From Actinoplanes flavus (lineage in GTDB: Bacteria; Actinomycetota; Actinomycetes; Mycobacteriales; Micromonosporaceae): a stretch of DNA of 64,000 nt. The position numbers were made by a program, and so were the translations under genes. This document shows positions 9,668-17,524 of the stretch, in pieces; positions within the stretch are counted from its first letter, which is position 1; every line of letters starts with the position of its first letter. Below the pieces are notes generated by a model. The model made no database searches. It was not told where the DNA came from and worked only from the letters and a program-made list of their open reading frames with translations. The DNA lies in the NCBI RefSeq assembly GCF_017592555.1, contig NZ_JAGFNS010000008.1, positions 28,462 to 92,461 of the forward strand, in the 5' to 3' direction.

Positions 9668-9701
9668 GTACGAACGTACGCATGATGTGTACCGTCGTAC
9701 A
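9668..9701. promoter_or_regulatory. Twin TetR-type operators before the acetyltransferase-tetR operon
   Basis: GTACG-AA-CGTAC (9668-9679) is a perfect inverted repeat. GTACCGTCGTAC (9689-9700) is a second, slightly imperfect one. Centres are 21 bases apart, two helical turns. The second ends just before the ATG at 9703, so bound repressor would cover the start region. The likely ligand is the TetR protein encoded at 10275. Confidence 0.65.
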
Positions 9702-9702
9702 T

Positions 9703-10272
9703 ATGAACACCGACAGCCGCAGCATGCGCGACCGGATGCTCGCCGGCGACCTCTACATCGCCGACGACCCCGAACTGGCCGAGAACAGCCTGCGCGCCAT
9801 GGACCTCACCGACGCCTACAACGCCACCTCCGCCCGCAACCCGGCCGAACGCCGCCGCATCCTCGAAGAACTCCTCGGCGAGATCGGCGACAACGTCGAC
9901 ATCCGGCCACCGCTGCGCGTCGACTACGGCAGCCACATCCGCATCGGCGCCCGCACCTTCGCCAACTACGGCCTGATCGCCCTCGACGTCGCCCCGATCA
10001 CCATCGGCGAAGATGTACAGATCGGCACCAACGTCCAACTGCTCACCCCCACCCACCCGGTCGACCCGCAACCGCGCCGCGACAAGTGGGAGGCCGCCGA
10101 ACCCATCGTCATCGGCGACAACGTGTGGCTCGGCAGCGGCGCCATCGTCCTGCCCGGCGTCACCATCGGCGACAACACCGTCGTCGGCGCCGGCTCGGTC
10201 GTCACCCGGGACCTGCCCGCCAACGTGGTGGCCGTCGGCAATCCGGCGCGCGTCGTCCGTACCATCTCCTGA
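9703..10272 (+). CDS. Maltose/galactoside O-acetyltransferase-like (left-handed beta-helix)
   Basis: A 189-residue acetyl-CoA-dependent sugar O-acetyltransferase of the Maa/LacA type. The N-terminal Mac domain (MRDRMLAGDLYIADDPEL) is followed by hexapeptide repeats (IGARTFANYG, ITIGEDVQIGTNV, IVIGDNVWLGSGAIVLPGV). The active-site histidine motif is present as TPTHPVD. ATG 9703 is chosen because upstream in-frame codons read through two operators; no clear ribosome site is visible, so the transcript may be leaderless. It ends 2 bases before the tetR gene, forming an operon probably repressed by that protein. Confidence 0.9.
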   Translation: MNTDSRSMRDRMLAGDLYIADDPELAENSLRAMDLTDAYNATSARNPAERRRILEELLGEIGDNVDIRPPLRVDYGSHIRIGARTFANYGLIALDVAPITIGEDVQIGTNVQLLTPTHPVDPQPRRDKWEAAEPIVIGDNVWLGSGAIVLPGVTIGDNTVVGAGSVVTRDLPANVVAVGNPARVVRTIS

Positions 10273-10274
10273 CC

Positions 10275-10844
10275 ATGAGCGAGCCCGCGCCCACCGCAAC
10301 CGCCCGGCGAACCCGGCGCCACGACCCGCACCGGCGCGACCGCCTCATCGACGCCGCCTTGCAGGTGATCGCGCACCGTGGCGTGGCAGGCACCACCCAC
10401 CGGGAAATCGCCCGCGCCGCCGACGTGCCGCTCGGCTCGATGACCTACCACTTCGCCGGCCTCGACGAGATCCTCACCGAAGCGTTCACCCGGCACGCCG
10501 ACGGCATCGCCCGCGTCTTCGACGAACGCCTCACCGCCGCCCGCACCCGCGACGAAGCCGTCGAAGCCGTCATCACCCTGGTCACCGACGACCTGCTCAG
10601 CCCCGGCCACGACCTGGTCCTCACCGTCGAGCTCTACGTCGCCGCCGCCCGCAACCCGCGCCTCAAAGCCGTCACCCAGGCGTGGATGCAGCGCAGCCGC
10701 GACGCCCTGGAACGCCATTTCGACCCCACCACCGCCCGCGAGGTCGACGCCCTCATCGAAGGCCTCACCCTGCACAGCGCGCTCTCCACCGACCCGATGA
10801 CACCGGCCCAGATCCGCCACGCCATCGAGCGCTACCTGCGCTGA
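10275..10844 (+). CDS. TetR/AcrR-family regulator
   Basis: A 189-residue TetR protein. The N-terminal helix-turn-helix spans about residues 20-66 (LIDAALQVIAHRGVAGTTHREIARAADVPLGSMTYHFAGLDEIL). The C-terminal half is a ligand/dimer domain (VLTVELYVAAARNPRLKAV). It starts 2 bases after the acetyltransferase, so it is co-translated with it, and it may also control the MFS exporter 150 bases downstream. The twin GTACG/CGTAC dyads upstream of the operon are its probable binding sites. Confidence 0.9.
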   Translation: MSEPAPTATARRTRRHDPHRRDRLIDAALQVIAHRGVAGTTHREIARAADVPLGSMTYHFAGLDEILTEAFTRHADGIARVFDERLTAARTRDEAVEAVITLVTDDLLSPGHDLVLTVELYVAAARNPRLKAVTQAWMQRSRDALERHFDPTTAREVDALIEGLTLHSALSTDPMTPAQIRHAIERYLR

Positions 10845-10995
10845 CTCTTCGAACACCCCTTCCTCGGTACGCCGTGAGCGCGGCCGTTTCCCGCCGCCCC
10901 ACCGACGAACCGCCATCGCCACACGCGGCGTGGCCGCTTTCTGCCCCCCACCCCCCCCACCGACAAACCGCCATCAGCCATACCCGGAGTCCACC

Positions 10996-12174
10996 TTGAC
11001 CACCGTCACCACGGCCGCCCCCACCCGGCAGGCCCGCCACGCCCGCGCCGCCGTCGCCGCGCTCTTCCTCACCAACGGCGCGATCTTCTTCAACGTCGTC
11101 CCCCGCTACCCACAGATCAAAGCCGACCTGGCCCTCACCAACGTCGCCCTCGGCACCGCCATCGCCGCCTTCCCGATCGGTGCCCTGCTCGCCGGGCTGC
11201 TCGCCGCCACCGCCATCCGCCGCTTCGGATCCGCCCGCGTCGGCGCTTTCGGCATCCTGCTCACCACGATCGCCACCCTCGGCGTCGCCGTAGCCCCGAA
11301 CGTCTACACCCTCGCCGCCGTCCTGTTCGTCGTCGGCGCCCTCGACTCCATCGTCGACGTCGCCCAGAACTCGCACGGCCTGCGCGTCCAGCGCCTCTAC
11401 GGCCGCTCCATCGTCAACTCCCTGCACGGCGTCTGGAGCGTCGGCGCCGTCCTCGGCGGCCTCATGGGCTCCGCCGCCGCCGGCCTGAACCTGCCCCTCG
11501 GCCTCCATCTGGCCACCTCCGCGGCACTGTTCAGCACCGTCGCCCTGATCGCCTACCGCTACACGCTGCCCGGCCCCGACGACACCGAACGCACGGTGCA
11601 GACCGGCCCCTCCATTTCCTCACGCGCCGTACCGCTGCTCGCCGTCCTCGGCATCCTCGCCGCCTGCGGTGCCCTCGTCGAGGACGCCGGCGCCTCCTGG
11701 GGCGCCATCTACCTCACCGACCTGCACGCCGGCGCCGCCACCGCCGGACTCGCCGTCGTCGCCCTGCAAACCGCCATGACCATCGGCCGCCTCACCGGCG
11801 ACCGCGCCGTCGACCGCTTCGGCCAGCGCACCGTCGTCCGCGCCGGCGCCGCCCTCGCCGCCGTCGGCATGGGCGCCGCCCTCACCGTCGCCTCCATCCC
11901 GGTCGCGCTCGGCGGCTTCGCCCTGGCCGGACTCGGCGTCGCCACCCTCGTTCCGGCCGCCATGCACACCGCCGACGAACTACCCGGCCTCGCCCCCGGC
12001 ACCGGCCTCATGATCGTCAGCTGGATGCTGCGCGGCGGCTTCCTGCTCTCCCCCCTGCTCGTCGGCTACCTCGCCGACCACGCCGGCCTGCGCGTCGGCC
12101 TGCTCACCGTCGTAGCCGCCGGCCTCACCACGGTCGCCCTGGCCCGGGTCCTCGTCAACGGTAACCACCGATAA
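10996..12174 (+). CDS. MFS transporter
   Basis: A 392-residue major facilitator with about 12 hydrophobic segments. Family marks are the loop after TM2 (AIRRFGSARVGAFG) and a second-half counterpart (DRAVDRFGQRTVVRAG). The closest look is to the sugar-efflux/FucP-like group that follows sugar acetyltransferases. TTG 10996 is preferred, with CGGAG 6 bases before it; the longer open frame upstream would add an unlikely proline-rich tail. It follows the acetyltransferase-tetR pair in the same direction, so it may export an acetylated or foreign compound under the same repressor. Confidence 0.85.
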   Translation: MTTVTTAAPTRQARHARAAVAALFLTNGAIFFNVVPRYPQIKADLALTNVALGTAIAAFPIGALLAGLLAATAIRRFGSARVGAFGILLTTIATLGVAVAPNVYTLAAVLFVVGALDSIVDVAQNSHGLRVQRLYGRSIVNSLHGVWSVGAVLGGLMGSAAAGLNLPLGLHLATSAALFSTVALIAYRYTLPGPDDTERTVQTGPSISSRAVPLLAVLGILAACGALVEDAGASWGAIYLTDLHAGAATAGLAVVALQTAMTIGRLTGDRAVDRFGQRTVVRAGAALAAVGMGAALTVASIPVALGGFALAGLGVATLVPAAMHTADELPGLAPGTGLMIVSWMLRGGFLLSPLLVGYLADHAGLRVGLLTVVAAGLTTVALARVLVNGNHR

Positions 12175-12208
12175 CCGCCCGCCGCCGTGCCAGGCCAGGC
12201 GTGGCCTG

Positions 12209-12435
12209 GCACGGCACGATCCCGATGACCGCCCATACCCAGCCACCCCGCCGCGCACGGCACGGCACGATCCCGATGACCGCCCATACCCAGCCACCCC
12301 GGCACGGGATGGCACGGGCCCGATGACCGCCACCCAGCCGCCCCGGCACGGCACGGCACGGTCCCGATGACGGCCCGTGGCCTGCCGCCCCGGCACGGGA
12401 TGGCAGGATTCCAATGACCGCCCATGCCCGGCCTC
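12209..12435. repeat. Tandem repeat array, 44-51 bp units
   Basis: About 4.5 imperfect units follow the MFS stop. Each contains a CCGATGACCGCC-like core and a GGCACGG(GATGG)CACG-like spacer; the first two units (starting near 12209 and 12260) are almost identical. The repeated ATG lies in an open frame but the translation is not protein-like. The remaining 12436-12617 holds only short CTTCCGGCACCGG duplicates and no gene. Confidence 0.75.
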
Positions 12436-12617
12436 CCGGCCCATCACAGCTTGAGGAACATCGCGGTGACCGCTGCACCACGCCGGGCCACGCCTCCCTT
12501 CCGGCACCGGAAATCCGTCGCGGGCCTGGACAACCGCCACGGCCGCCGCGCCACACTCGGCCGCGCCCACCTTCCGGCACCGGCGATGAGTTTCGAGCCG
12601 GACCGCGGACGGATGCG

Positions 12618-13583
12618 ATGACCGTCGACTGGAGCCGGCTGCGACACGCCAACGGGTCGGCCACCGACACGCCCGGCCATCTGCATGCCCTCGAACACGG
12701 CGACGCTTCCGCGCGTGCCGCCGCCCTCGACCACTTCGAATACACCGTCCTGCACGGGAACTTCCCCGAGACGGCGACCGCACCCGTGGTCCGCCATCTC
12801 ACCATCCTGCTCAGCGAAGACCGGATCCACACCGACGACATCGACGCGGTCGTGGAGTTCCTCGGCAATGCCGCGTTCAGCGCCACGCAGCTGGACAACC
12901 ACCGCTATCACCCAGCCGACCTGAACGACCTCGCCGAAGCCGCGGCCACCGCCCACCCGGTCGTGCTCGCCCTCACCGAGGCCCATCCGACCCACCTGCG
13001 GGCGCACAACCTCGCCAGGATCGCCCAGCTCCCGCAGCTCGCCGACCGGCGCGACGAGGTCATCGCCTGTCTGCACCGCTGGTCGTCCGGCGACGACGGC
13101 GACCCGGAACCGTGGCTCTACTACCTGGGCCTGGTCGGCGCCGACGTCCGCGACCGGCTCACCGACCCCCACCCGGCCGTCCGGCTGCGCGCCGCCCTCA
13201 TCCACGAGGACGACCCCCACGCCCGCGCACTGATCCTGAACGCGCTCGCCGAGCCCACACCGGCCGGAGTGGAACGATGCGAGCTGGTCGAGGCCGCGAT
13301 CCGCCTCACCGACGGCTTCGACGACATCGCCGAACCCGCCTGCCGCATCGCCGCGGAGGAGAACTGGACCGCCTTCGACATGACCTGGGGGCCACTACTG
13401 AGCTACGCCTTCCCCGAACCGTACAGCCCCGACGTGACCCTCACTCCCGCACAACGAGCGTTCCTGCACGCCCTGGCCGACAACGATCGCCTCTGGCAAC
13501 CCCGCAACGGCAGCTGCTCACTCCGCTTCCGCGACGCCGGACTCCCCTACGACCAGCACGAATGCCGCCACATAGCCAGCTGA
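12618..13583 (+). CDS. HEAT/ARM-like hypothetical protein, 321 aa
   Basis: A soluble alpha-helical protein (MTVDWSRLRHANGSATDTPGH). Several helix pairs look like degenerate HEAT repeats (GDASARAAALDHFEYTVL; DPHPAVRLRAALIHEDDPHAR). Immunity- or scaffold-type HEAT proteins of this size are common in actinobacteria, but no function can be given. ATG 12618 is chosen because the upstream extension is repeat-derived and unlike protein. No clear ribosome site is seen. It stands between two repeat arrays. Confidence 0.7.
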   Translation: MTVDWSRLRHANGSATDTPGHLHALEHGDASARAAALDHFEYTVLHGNFPETATAPVVRHLTILLSEDRIHTDDIDAVVEFLGNAAFSATQLDNHRYHPADLNDLAEAAATAHPVVLALTEAHPTHLRAHNLARIAQLPQLADRRDEVIACLHRWSSGDDGDPEPWLYYLGLVGADVRDRLTDPHPAVRLRAALIHEDDPHARALILNALAEPTPAGVERCELVEAAIRLTDGFDDIAEPACRIAAEENWTAFDMTWGPLLSYAFPEPYSPDVTLTPAQRAFLHALADNDRLWQPRNGSCSLRFRDAGLPYDQHECRHIAS

Positions 13584-13611
13584 ACATCATCACCGCCGGT
13601 GCCCTCTGCCG

Positions 13612-13765
13612 GCACCCTGACCCAGCTGGCTCCCAGCGCGGTCTCGGAGCACTCGAACCAGCCCCCACCACCAGCCGAAACCGGCGAGCGGGCTCCCAGT
13701 GCTGACTCGTGCTCGAACCAGCCCCTCACAATCAGCCGGAACCGACCGGCTGGCTCGCAGTGCTG
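13612..13765. repeat. Tandem duplication, about 60-65 bp units
   Basis: Two full units and part of a third share GGCTCCCAG, CTCGAACCAGCCCC and CAGCCG(A/G)AACCG. The array lies between the HEAT-like gene and the Nudix gene. The remainder of 13584-13891 shows no gene. Confidence 0.7.
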
Positions 13766-13891
13766 GTCAGCAGTGCTGAGACAGCATCACAGACCAGCTG
13801 GACGGAGTTCACCACCGCCAGGTTCGACCGTGGTCGCCACGGTTGCGCCGAGCACCGGTCAGACGCCGCAGAGGTGCCTAGCATCAGAGGC

Positions 13892-14389
13892 ATGCGCGAC
13901 GTCGTCACCGGTGCACGCCTCGATGTCCCGGTCGTGCTCCCGACCGTCCCGGCCTCCGCCGGAGCTCTGATACGTGCACGCAAGGGCCGTCTGCTCATCC
14001 TAAAGCCGACCTACAAAGGCGGCTGGACGATCCCGGGCGGTGTCATCGAGGTCGGCGAGTCACCCTGGGAGGCCTGTCGCCGCGAAACCAGGGAGGAGTG
14101 CGGCCTCGACGTCACCACCGGCCGGCTCGTGTGCCTGGACTTCCGGCGCCCCAGACCCGGGCGTCCCGGAGGTTTGCGCTTCCTCTTCGACTGCGGTGTC
14201 GTCGACGACGCCGTCCTGGACACCGTGGTCATCCAGCCCGTGGAGATCGCCGAGAGCCGGGTCCTGCCGCTCAAGGAGGCGCTGCCGCTGCTCAGCGGAC
14301 CGGTCCGGCGCCGGGTCCGCGCCGCCTTCGAGTCCAAACGGGTCCACTATCTGGAAGACGGCCGCCCGGTGACCGGGATCAGGCCCTGA
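13892..14389 (+). CDS. Nudix hydrolase
   Basis: A 165-residue Nudix protein. The signature GX5EX7REUXEEXGU is present at residues 49-71 (GGVIEVGESPWEACRRETRE then ECGLD), with the metal-binding glutamates intact. It would hydrolyse a nucleoside-diphosphate-linked substrate to the X and phosphate products; which one is unknown. The upstream open frame contains the tandem repeats, so ATG 13892 (MRDVVTGARLDVPVV) is the likely start, although AGAGG sits unusually close to it. It is a single gene, not part of an obvious operon. Confidence 0.9.
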   Translation: MRDVVTGARLDVPVVLPTVPASAGALIRARKGRLLILKPTYKGGWTIPGGVIEVGESPWEACRRETREECGLDVTTGRLVCLDFRRPRPGRPGGLRFLFDCGVVDDAVLDTVVIQPVEIAESRVLPLKEALPLLSGPVRRRVRAAFESKRVHYLEDGRPVTGIRP

Positions 14390-14582
14390 CGACCGTGCTG
14401 AGCTGTCCAGGTTGTTCATCGGTGCGGTGAAGCCTCCAGCGCAAGCACGTGGCAACCCCACGGGGCAGGTCGATGACGATGCCCGCCCCGGCCGGCTCGC
14501 CGCCGGACCGGTCGGATCCGACCGCGGCTGATCCTGGACTCGCCCACGACCAGCGGGAGTGCCGCCGCCTCACCGACTGCAT

Positions 14583-15047
14583 ATGATCACCGCCGTGCAC
14601 CGCAACGCGATCACCGTCATCACTATCGCAGCCCTCACCGGTGGCACCCTGGCCTGTGGTTTCGGCGGATCGTCCGAACAGGCCCCACCACCCGTCGCCG
14701 CCCCCACGTCGACGCCCGCCGACCGGGTTCCGCTGCTCGAGATGCCGGTCGAGGTGGCGCTCGAGGTGACCGGCGACGGCAATGCCGACATCACCTACGC
14801 GTACGAGTACGGCCAGTCCCCCACTCACCTCCGCGCCGCCGCACCGTGGCGCACCACCATCACCCGGTCCCTCACCGAACCTGTCATGATCGTCAGCCTC
14901 ACCGCCCGCGCGGAGGGCACCGGCGCGGGCACCACGATCGGCTGCCGGGTCACCATCGGCGCCAACGTCGTCCTCACGGAGAACACCGCCCACGGCCCGC
15001 ACGCCACGGCCACCTGCTCCACGGTCCCGTCTTCCCTGCCGACGTAG
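14583..15047 (+). CDS. MmpS-like secreted lipoprotein
   Basis: A 154-residue protein with a lipoprotein signal (AITVITIAALTGGTLAC; lipid-anchor cysteine near residue 28). It is followed by a PAPTSTPA-type linker and an MmpS-like beta domain (VALEVTGDGNADITYAYEYG... APWRTTITRSL... IGCRVTIG). It would sit on the outer face of the membrane. In mycobacteria MmpS proteins assist MmpL exporters; no MmpL gene is nearby. Start ATG 14583 or GTG 14595 are both possible. The stretch 14390-14582 before it shows no gene. Confidence 0.8.
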   Translation: MITAVHRNAITVITIAALTGGTLACGFGGSSEQAPPPVAAPTSTPADRVPLLEMPVEVALEVTGDGNADITYAYEYGQSPTHLRAAAPWRTTITRSLTEPVMIVSLTARAEGTGAGTTIGCRVTIGANVVLTENTAHGPHATATCSTVPSSLPT

Positions 15048-15100
15048 GGACGGCCAGGACTCGCGCCGCCGCAACACAGCGCTCTCTCGGCAAGATCGAG

Positions 15101-15469
15101 TCAGCGGATCACCTTGACCGCCGGCGTACGGGGCTCGTCTCGACGCGCCCGGAACCGTCGCAGCAGTGCGGCTAGCCCGTTGATGCCCGCAGCGTTGATC
15201 AAGGCCCCTGCGGCGACGCACAGTACGAGCGACAGCCACCAGGGATCCTGCATCGTGTTGATCACCGGCAGCGTCAAAAGCACCCCCGGCATGGACAGCG
15301 GAAGCAAAATGATCTCCGGCATGCTGTCGGTGGCTCCCGATCCCGCCACCTCGATCGATTCCGACACCACGACGTAGGTCGTGATCGTGGCGACCAGCGC
15401 CAGGTAGATCCGCGAGACGCATGTCCCGACGAACCAGCGGACGATTCCCATGGCGCCCATTATGGCCAT
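15101..15469 (-). CDS. Small membrane protein (SCO4225-like), 122 aa
   Basis: Three hydrophobic segments are visible (residues about 14-36, 52-70 and 76-104), ending in a basic tail (RRFRARRDEPRTPAVKVIR). It resembles small actinobacterial membrane proteins annotated as SCO4225-like, but this is recognition from memory, not a search. ATG 15469, 15460 or 15451 could start it. It is convergent with the lipoprotein gene. Function unknown. Confidence 0.6.
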   Translation of the reverse strand: MAIMGAMGIVRWFVGTCVSRIYLALVATITTYVVVSESIEVAGSGATDSMPEIILLPLSMPGVLLTLPVINTMQDPWWLSLVLCVAAGALINAAGINGLAALLRRFRARRDEPRTPAVKVIR

Positions 15470-15555
15470 ACCCGCAGGTCATCACCATGATCGTCGATCA
15501 CTGTCCGCACGACCCCCGGCCGACGCGGCAGACAGCGTGTGGTCGGCGGAATGGG

Positions 15556-15594
15556 GTGCGGCTTGCCGCACACCGCCTAAGGCATCCTAGGATG
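15556..15594. repeat. Hairpin + CCTAGG element, copy 2
   Basis: The hairpin is identical to copy 1 (GTGCGGCTTGCCGCAC, 15556-15571). It is followed by 5 bases, CTAAG and the 12-base palindrome CATCCTAGGATG (15583-15594). It lies in the gap between the membrane protein start and the repeat mini-ORF. Confidence 0.8.
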
Positions 15595-15720
15595 AATGCC
15601 GCGTCCAGGCGGCCATAACAAACCACGCTGAGCTGCACGGACCGAACCCGCAACGCCGTGGAAGCGCTGCGGGGATTCGCTCATGACCGTGGCGTTCGGG
15701 GTCGGAATGCCGCAGAAGGG

Positions 15721-15891
15721 TCACACCCGCTGACGGCAGGTCGCCAGCGATTTCTGTAATGGCGCCCCATCCGCTGATCGCAGGTTCTCGGGCGCTCCCA
15801 CCTCGTACCGGTCGGGATTCTGCAAAGGCGCCCCACCCGCTGATCGCAGGTCGACCGGCGCTCCCACCCCGTACCGGTCGGGGTTCTTCAT
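15721..15891 (-). CDS. Mini-ORF of 22-residue tandem repeats coupled to the peroxiredoxin
   Basis: A 56-codon frame whose ATG (15891) overlaps the peroxiredoxin stop as ATGA, the standard coupling overlap. The translation is MKNPDRYGVGAPVDLRSAGG then AP, followed by LQNPDRYEVGAPENLRSADG then AP, and a divergent end LQKSLATCRQRV. The DNA unit is 66 bp, exactly 22 codons, so the repeat keeps frame. No known family. It could be a real small protein or a non-coding tandem repeat that happens to be open; substitutions change amino acids freely, which argues for caution. Confidence 0.4.
   Translation of the reverse strand: MKNPDRYGVGAPVDLRSAGGAPLQNPDRYEVGAPENLRSADGAPLQKSLATCRQRV
15724..15888. repeat. 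66-bp tandem repeat, about 2.5 copies
   Basis: Two near-identical 66-bp units (cores at about 15761-15826 and 15827-15888) share GCTGATCGCAGGT, GGCGCTCCCAC and GTACCGGTCGGG. A shorter, diverged part-copy lies at 15724-15760. The array underlies the mini-ORF on the minus strand. Confidence 0.85.
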
Positions 15892-16409
15892 CGGGCCAGT
15901 TCCAGGACCTCGTCGACGGACCACTGGTCGTCGGCGTGCGTGCCGGTTTTGCGGGCCATGATGTCGCCGCCGGGCGCGAACAGTACGTCGGCGGGCAGGC
16001 CCAGGCGGCCGCCGGTCGGCTTGCGGCTCGGCAGTTTGGCGCGGCCGCGCAGGAATGCGACGGTGCCGACCGTCACGGCGCGCACCACCGACGGGTAGAC
16101 GCGTGGGTCGAGCAGCGAGCGGGCGGACGGTTCGGCGCCGAACCGTCGGTAGAGGTGGCGCTCGGGGTCGGCGATCGCGGGGAACGGCAGGTCGGTGACG
16201 TGGGGGCGCAGTTCGTCGGCGGTGGAGTGGAAGACGACCACCTCGAGGATGCCGGCGGACTCGAGGTCGTCGTGGCGGCGGACGAAGGAGCGCAGGTGCA
16301 GGTGGCAGATCGGACAGCCGGCGAAGCGGCGCAGTTGGAGATGGACGATGCGGACCGGGTCCGGCACCGCAACGGGCGTGCCGTCCTGAACGGCGGTGAG
16401 CGACAGCAT
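15888..16409 (-). CDS. AhpC/TSA-type peroxiredoxin-like protein
   Basis: A 173-residue thioredoxin-fold protein of the AhpC/TSA antioxidant (peroxiredoxin-like 2) type. The redox motif is CPIC at residues 32-35 (RRFAGCPICHLHLRSF), followed by the fold signature (ILEVVVFHSTADELRPHV). It probably reduces peroxides or disulfides in the cytosol. ATG 16409 is chosen because AGGAGG lies 4 bases before it; the open frame extends far upstream. It is divergent from a TetR gene with a palindrome between them, so it is probably that regulator's target. Confidence 0.85.
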   Translation of the reverse strand: MLSLTAVQDGTPVAVPDPVRIVHLQLRRFAGCPICHLHLRSFVRRHDDLESAGILEVVVFHSTADELRPHVTDLPFPAIADPERHLYRRFGAEPSARSLLDPRVYPSVVRAVTVGTVAFLRGRAKLPSRKPTGGRLGLPADVLFAPGGDIMARKTGTHADDQWSVDEVLELAR

Positions 16410-16429
16410 CTGGCCTCCTGACATCGTAG

Positions 16430-16444
16430 GCGTACATCGTACGC
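16430..16444. promoter_or_regulatory. TetR operator between peroxiredoxin and tetR
   Basis: GCGTAC-ATC-GTACGC is a perfect inverted repeat with 6-base arms lying between the divergent starts at 16409 and 16474. A further GGTACGC half-site lies at about 16457. It is the obvious binding site of the adjacent TetR protein. Confidence 0.7.
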
Positions 16445-16473
16445 TTAAAATCTGACGGTACGCTATCCGCGCC

Positions 16474-17085
16474 ATGCCGAGACCGCGCTCCCTCACCACC
16501 GCCCAACTGGCCGCCGCCGCGCTCGCCGTCATCGACCGCGACGGCCTCGACGCGCTCACCATGCGCACGGTCGCCGCCGAGCTGGGCATCAGCACGATGG
16601 GCCTCTACCGGTACGTCGACGGCCGCGACCAGCTGGAAGCACTGGTCGTCGAACTGGTCCTGACCGACGTGGACACCACCCCGGCCGCCGGCGACACGCC
16701 GTGGCGCGGCGCGATCGGCACGCTCGCCGAACGGGTACGTGTGGCGGTCGGCGCACACCCGGCCGTGGTGCCGCTGCTGATGACCCACCGGCACCGGTCA
16801 CCGCATCTGCTGCGCTGGTCGGAGACCGTACTCGGGATCCTCACCGCGGCGGGCTACGACGGACCGGCCCGGGTCACGGCGCTGCGCGCGATCACCGGCT
16901 ACATGGTCGGCGTGCTCCAGTTGCAGCATCTCGGCCCGCTGGCCGGTGCCGGCACCAAGGTGATCGCCGCGCAGAGCGACTTCCCGCTGATGGCGAGCAC
17001 CGCCCGGGACGCGGCCGCGGTCACGCCGGAGGCCGAGTTCGGCGCGGGGTTGTCCGCGCTGCTGAGCGGGCTCACCCCTCGCTGA
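16474..17085 (+). CDS. TetR-family regulator (TetR_C-type ligand domain)
   Basis: A 203-residue repressor. Helix-turn-helix residues are about 8-55 (LTTAQLAAAALAVIDRDGLDALTMRTVAAELGISTMGLYRYVDGRD), followed by a C-terminal domain of the tetracycline-repressor type. It is transcribed divergently from the peroxiredoxin and shares a palindromic operator with it, so it probably represses both. Its stop overlaps the convergent GNAT gene by 14 bases. Confidence 0.9.
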   Translation: MPRPRSLTTAQLAAAALAVIDRDGLDALTMRTVAAELGISTMGLYRYVDGRDQLEALVVELVLTDVDTTPAAGDTPWRGAIGTLAERVRVAVGAHPAVVPLLMTHRHRSPHLLRWSETVLGILTAAGYDGPARVTALRAITGYMVGVLQLQHLGPLAGAGTKVIAAQSDFPLMASTARDAAAVTPEAEFGAGLSALLSGLTPR

Positions 17086-17488
17086 CGGCGCCCCGCATCG
17101 GTTTCGTGCACAGCACGTCGGGACACGGCAGGTAGCCGAGTTCCTGCCAGAACCGCAGCCCGGACTCGTTGTCCGGCAGCACCAGCAGGTTGACCCGGGG
17201 GCAGCCCAAACGCACGAACCGGGCCTCCAGTTCCGCGACGAGGCGGGTGGCGATGCCCTGGCGGCGGTGGTCCGGGTGGACGGCGAGCCGCAGGATCCAG
17301 CCACGACGGCCGTCGTAGGCGCCCATCACGACTCCGGCGATCCGGCGACCGGTCTCGGCGACGAGGAACAGCTCGGGGTCGCGGGCGAGTTTGGCCTCGA
17401 GTTCGGCGCGTGGGACGACCTCCCGGCCGGCGGCCTCCCACACGCGCGTCACGGCGTCGTAGTCACGCCACCCGAACTGCCTGATCAC
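17072..17488 (-). CDS. GNAT-family N-acetyltransferase
   Basis: A 138-residue GNAT protein. The acetyl-CoA motif A is clear (ILRLAVHPDHRRQGIATRLV), followed by motif B (VNLLVLPDNESGLRFWQELGY). GTG 17488 (VIRQFGWRDYDAVTRVW) is chosen because GGGGAGG lies 7-8 bases upstream; the longer frame runs toward the hairpin element. Substrate unknown; this subgroup includes RimI-like acetyltransferases. It is convergent with the TetR gene. Confidence 0.88.
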   Translation of the reverse strand: MIRQFGWRDYDAVTRVWEAAGREVVPRAELEAKLARDPELFLVAETGRRIAGVVMGAYDGRRGWILRLAVHPDHRRQGIATRLVAELEARFVRLGCPRVNLLVLPDNESGLRFWQELGYLPCPDVLCTKPMRGAVSEG

Positions 17489-17524
17489 CGCGCCGCCTCC
17501 CCTGTCGATGAAGCCCTGGCAATC

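Noticed and set aside
12180..13765. CRISPR-like arrays
   Set aside because: Units vary in length and sequence without constant repeats and unique spacers, and no cas gene is present.
14390..14470. MerR-like site near GGCTTCACCGCACC
   Set aside because: The dyad is poor and no MerR gene is adjacent.
14379..15488. 369-aa minus frame opposite the MmpS lipoprotein
   Set aside because: No protein-like composition; the plus frame has a signal peptide and lipobox.
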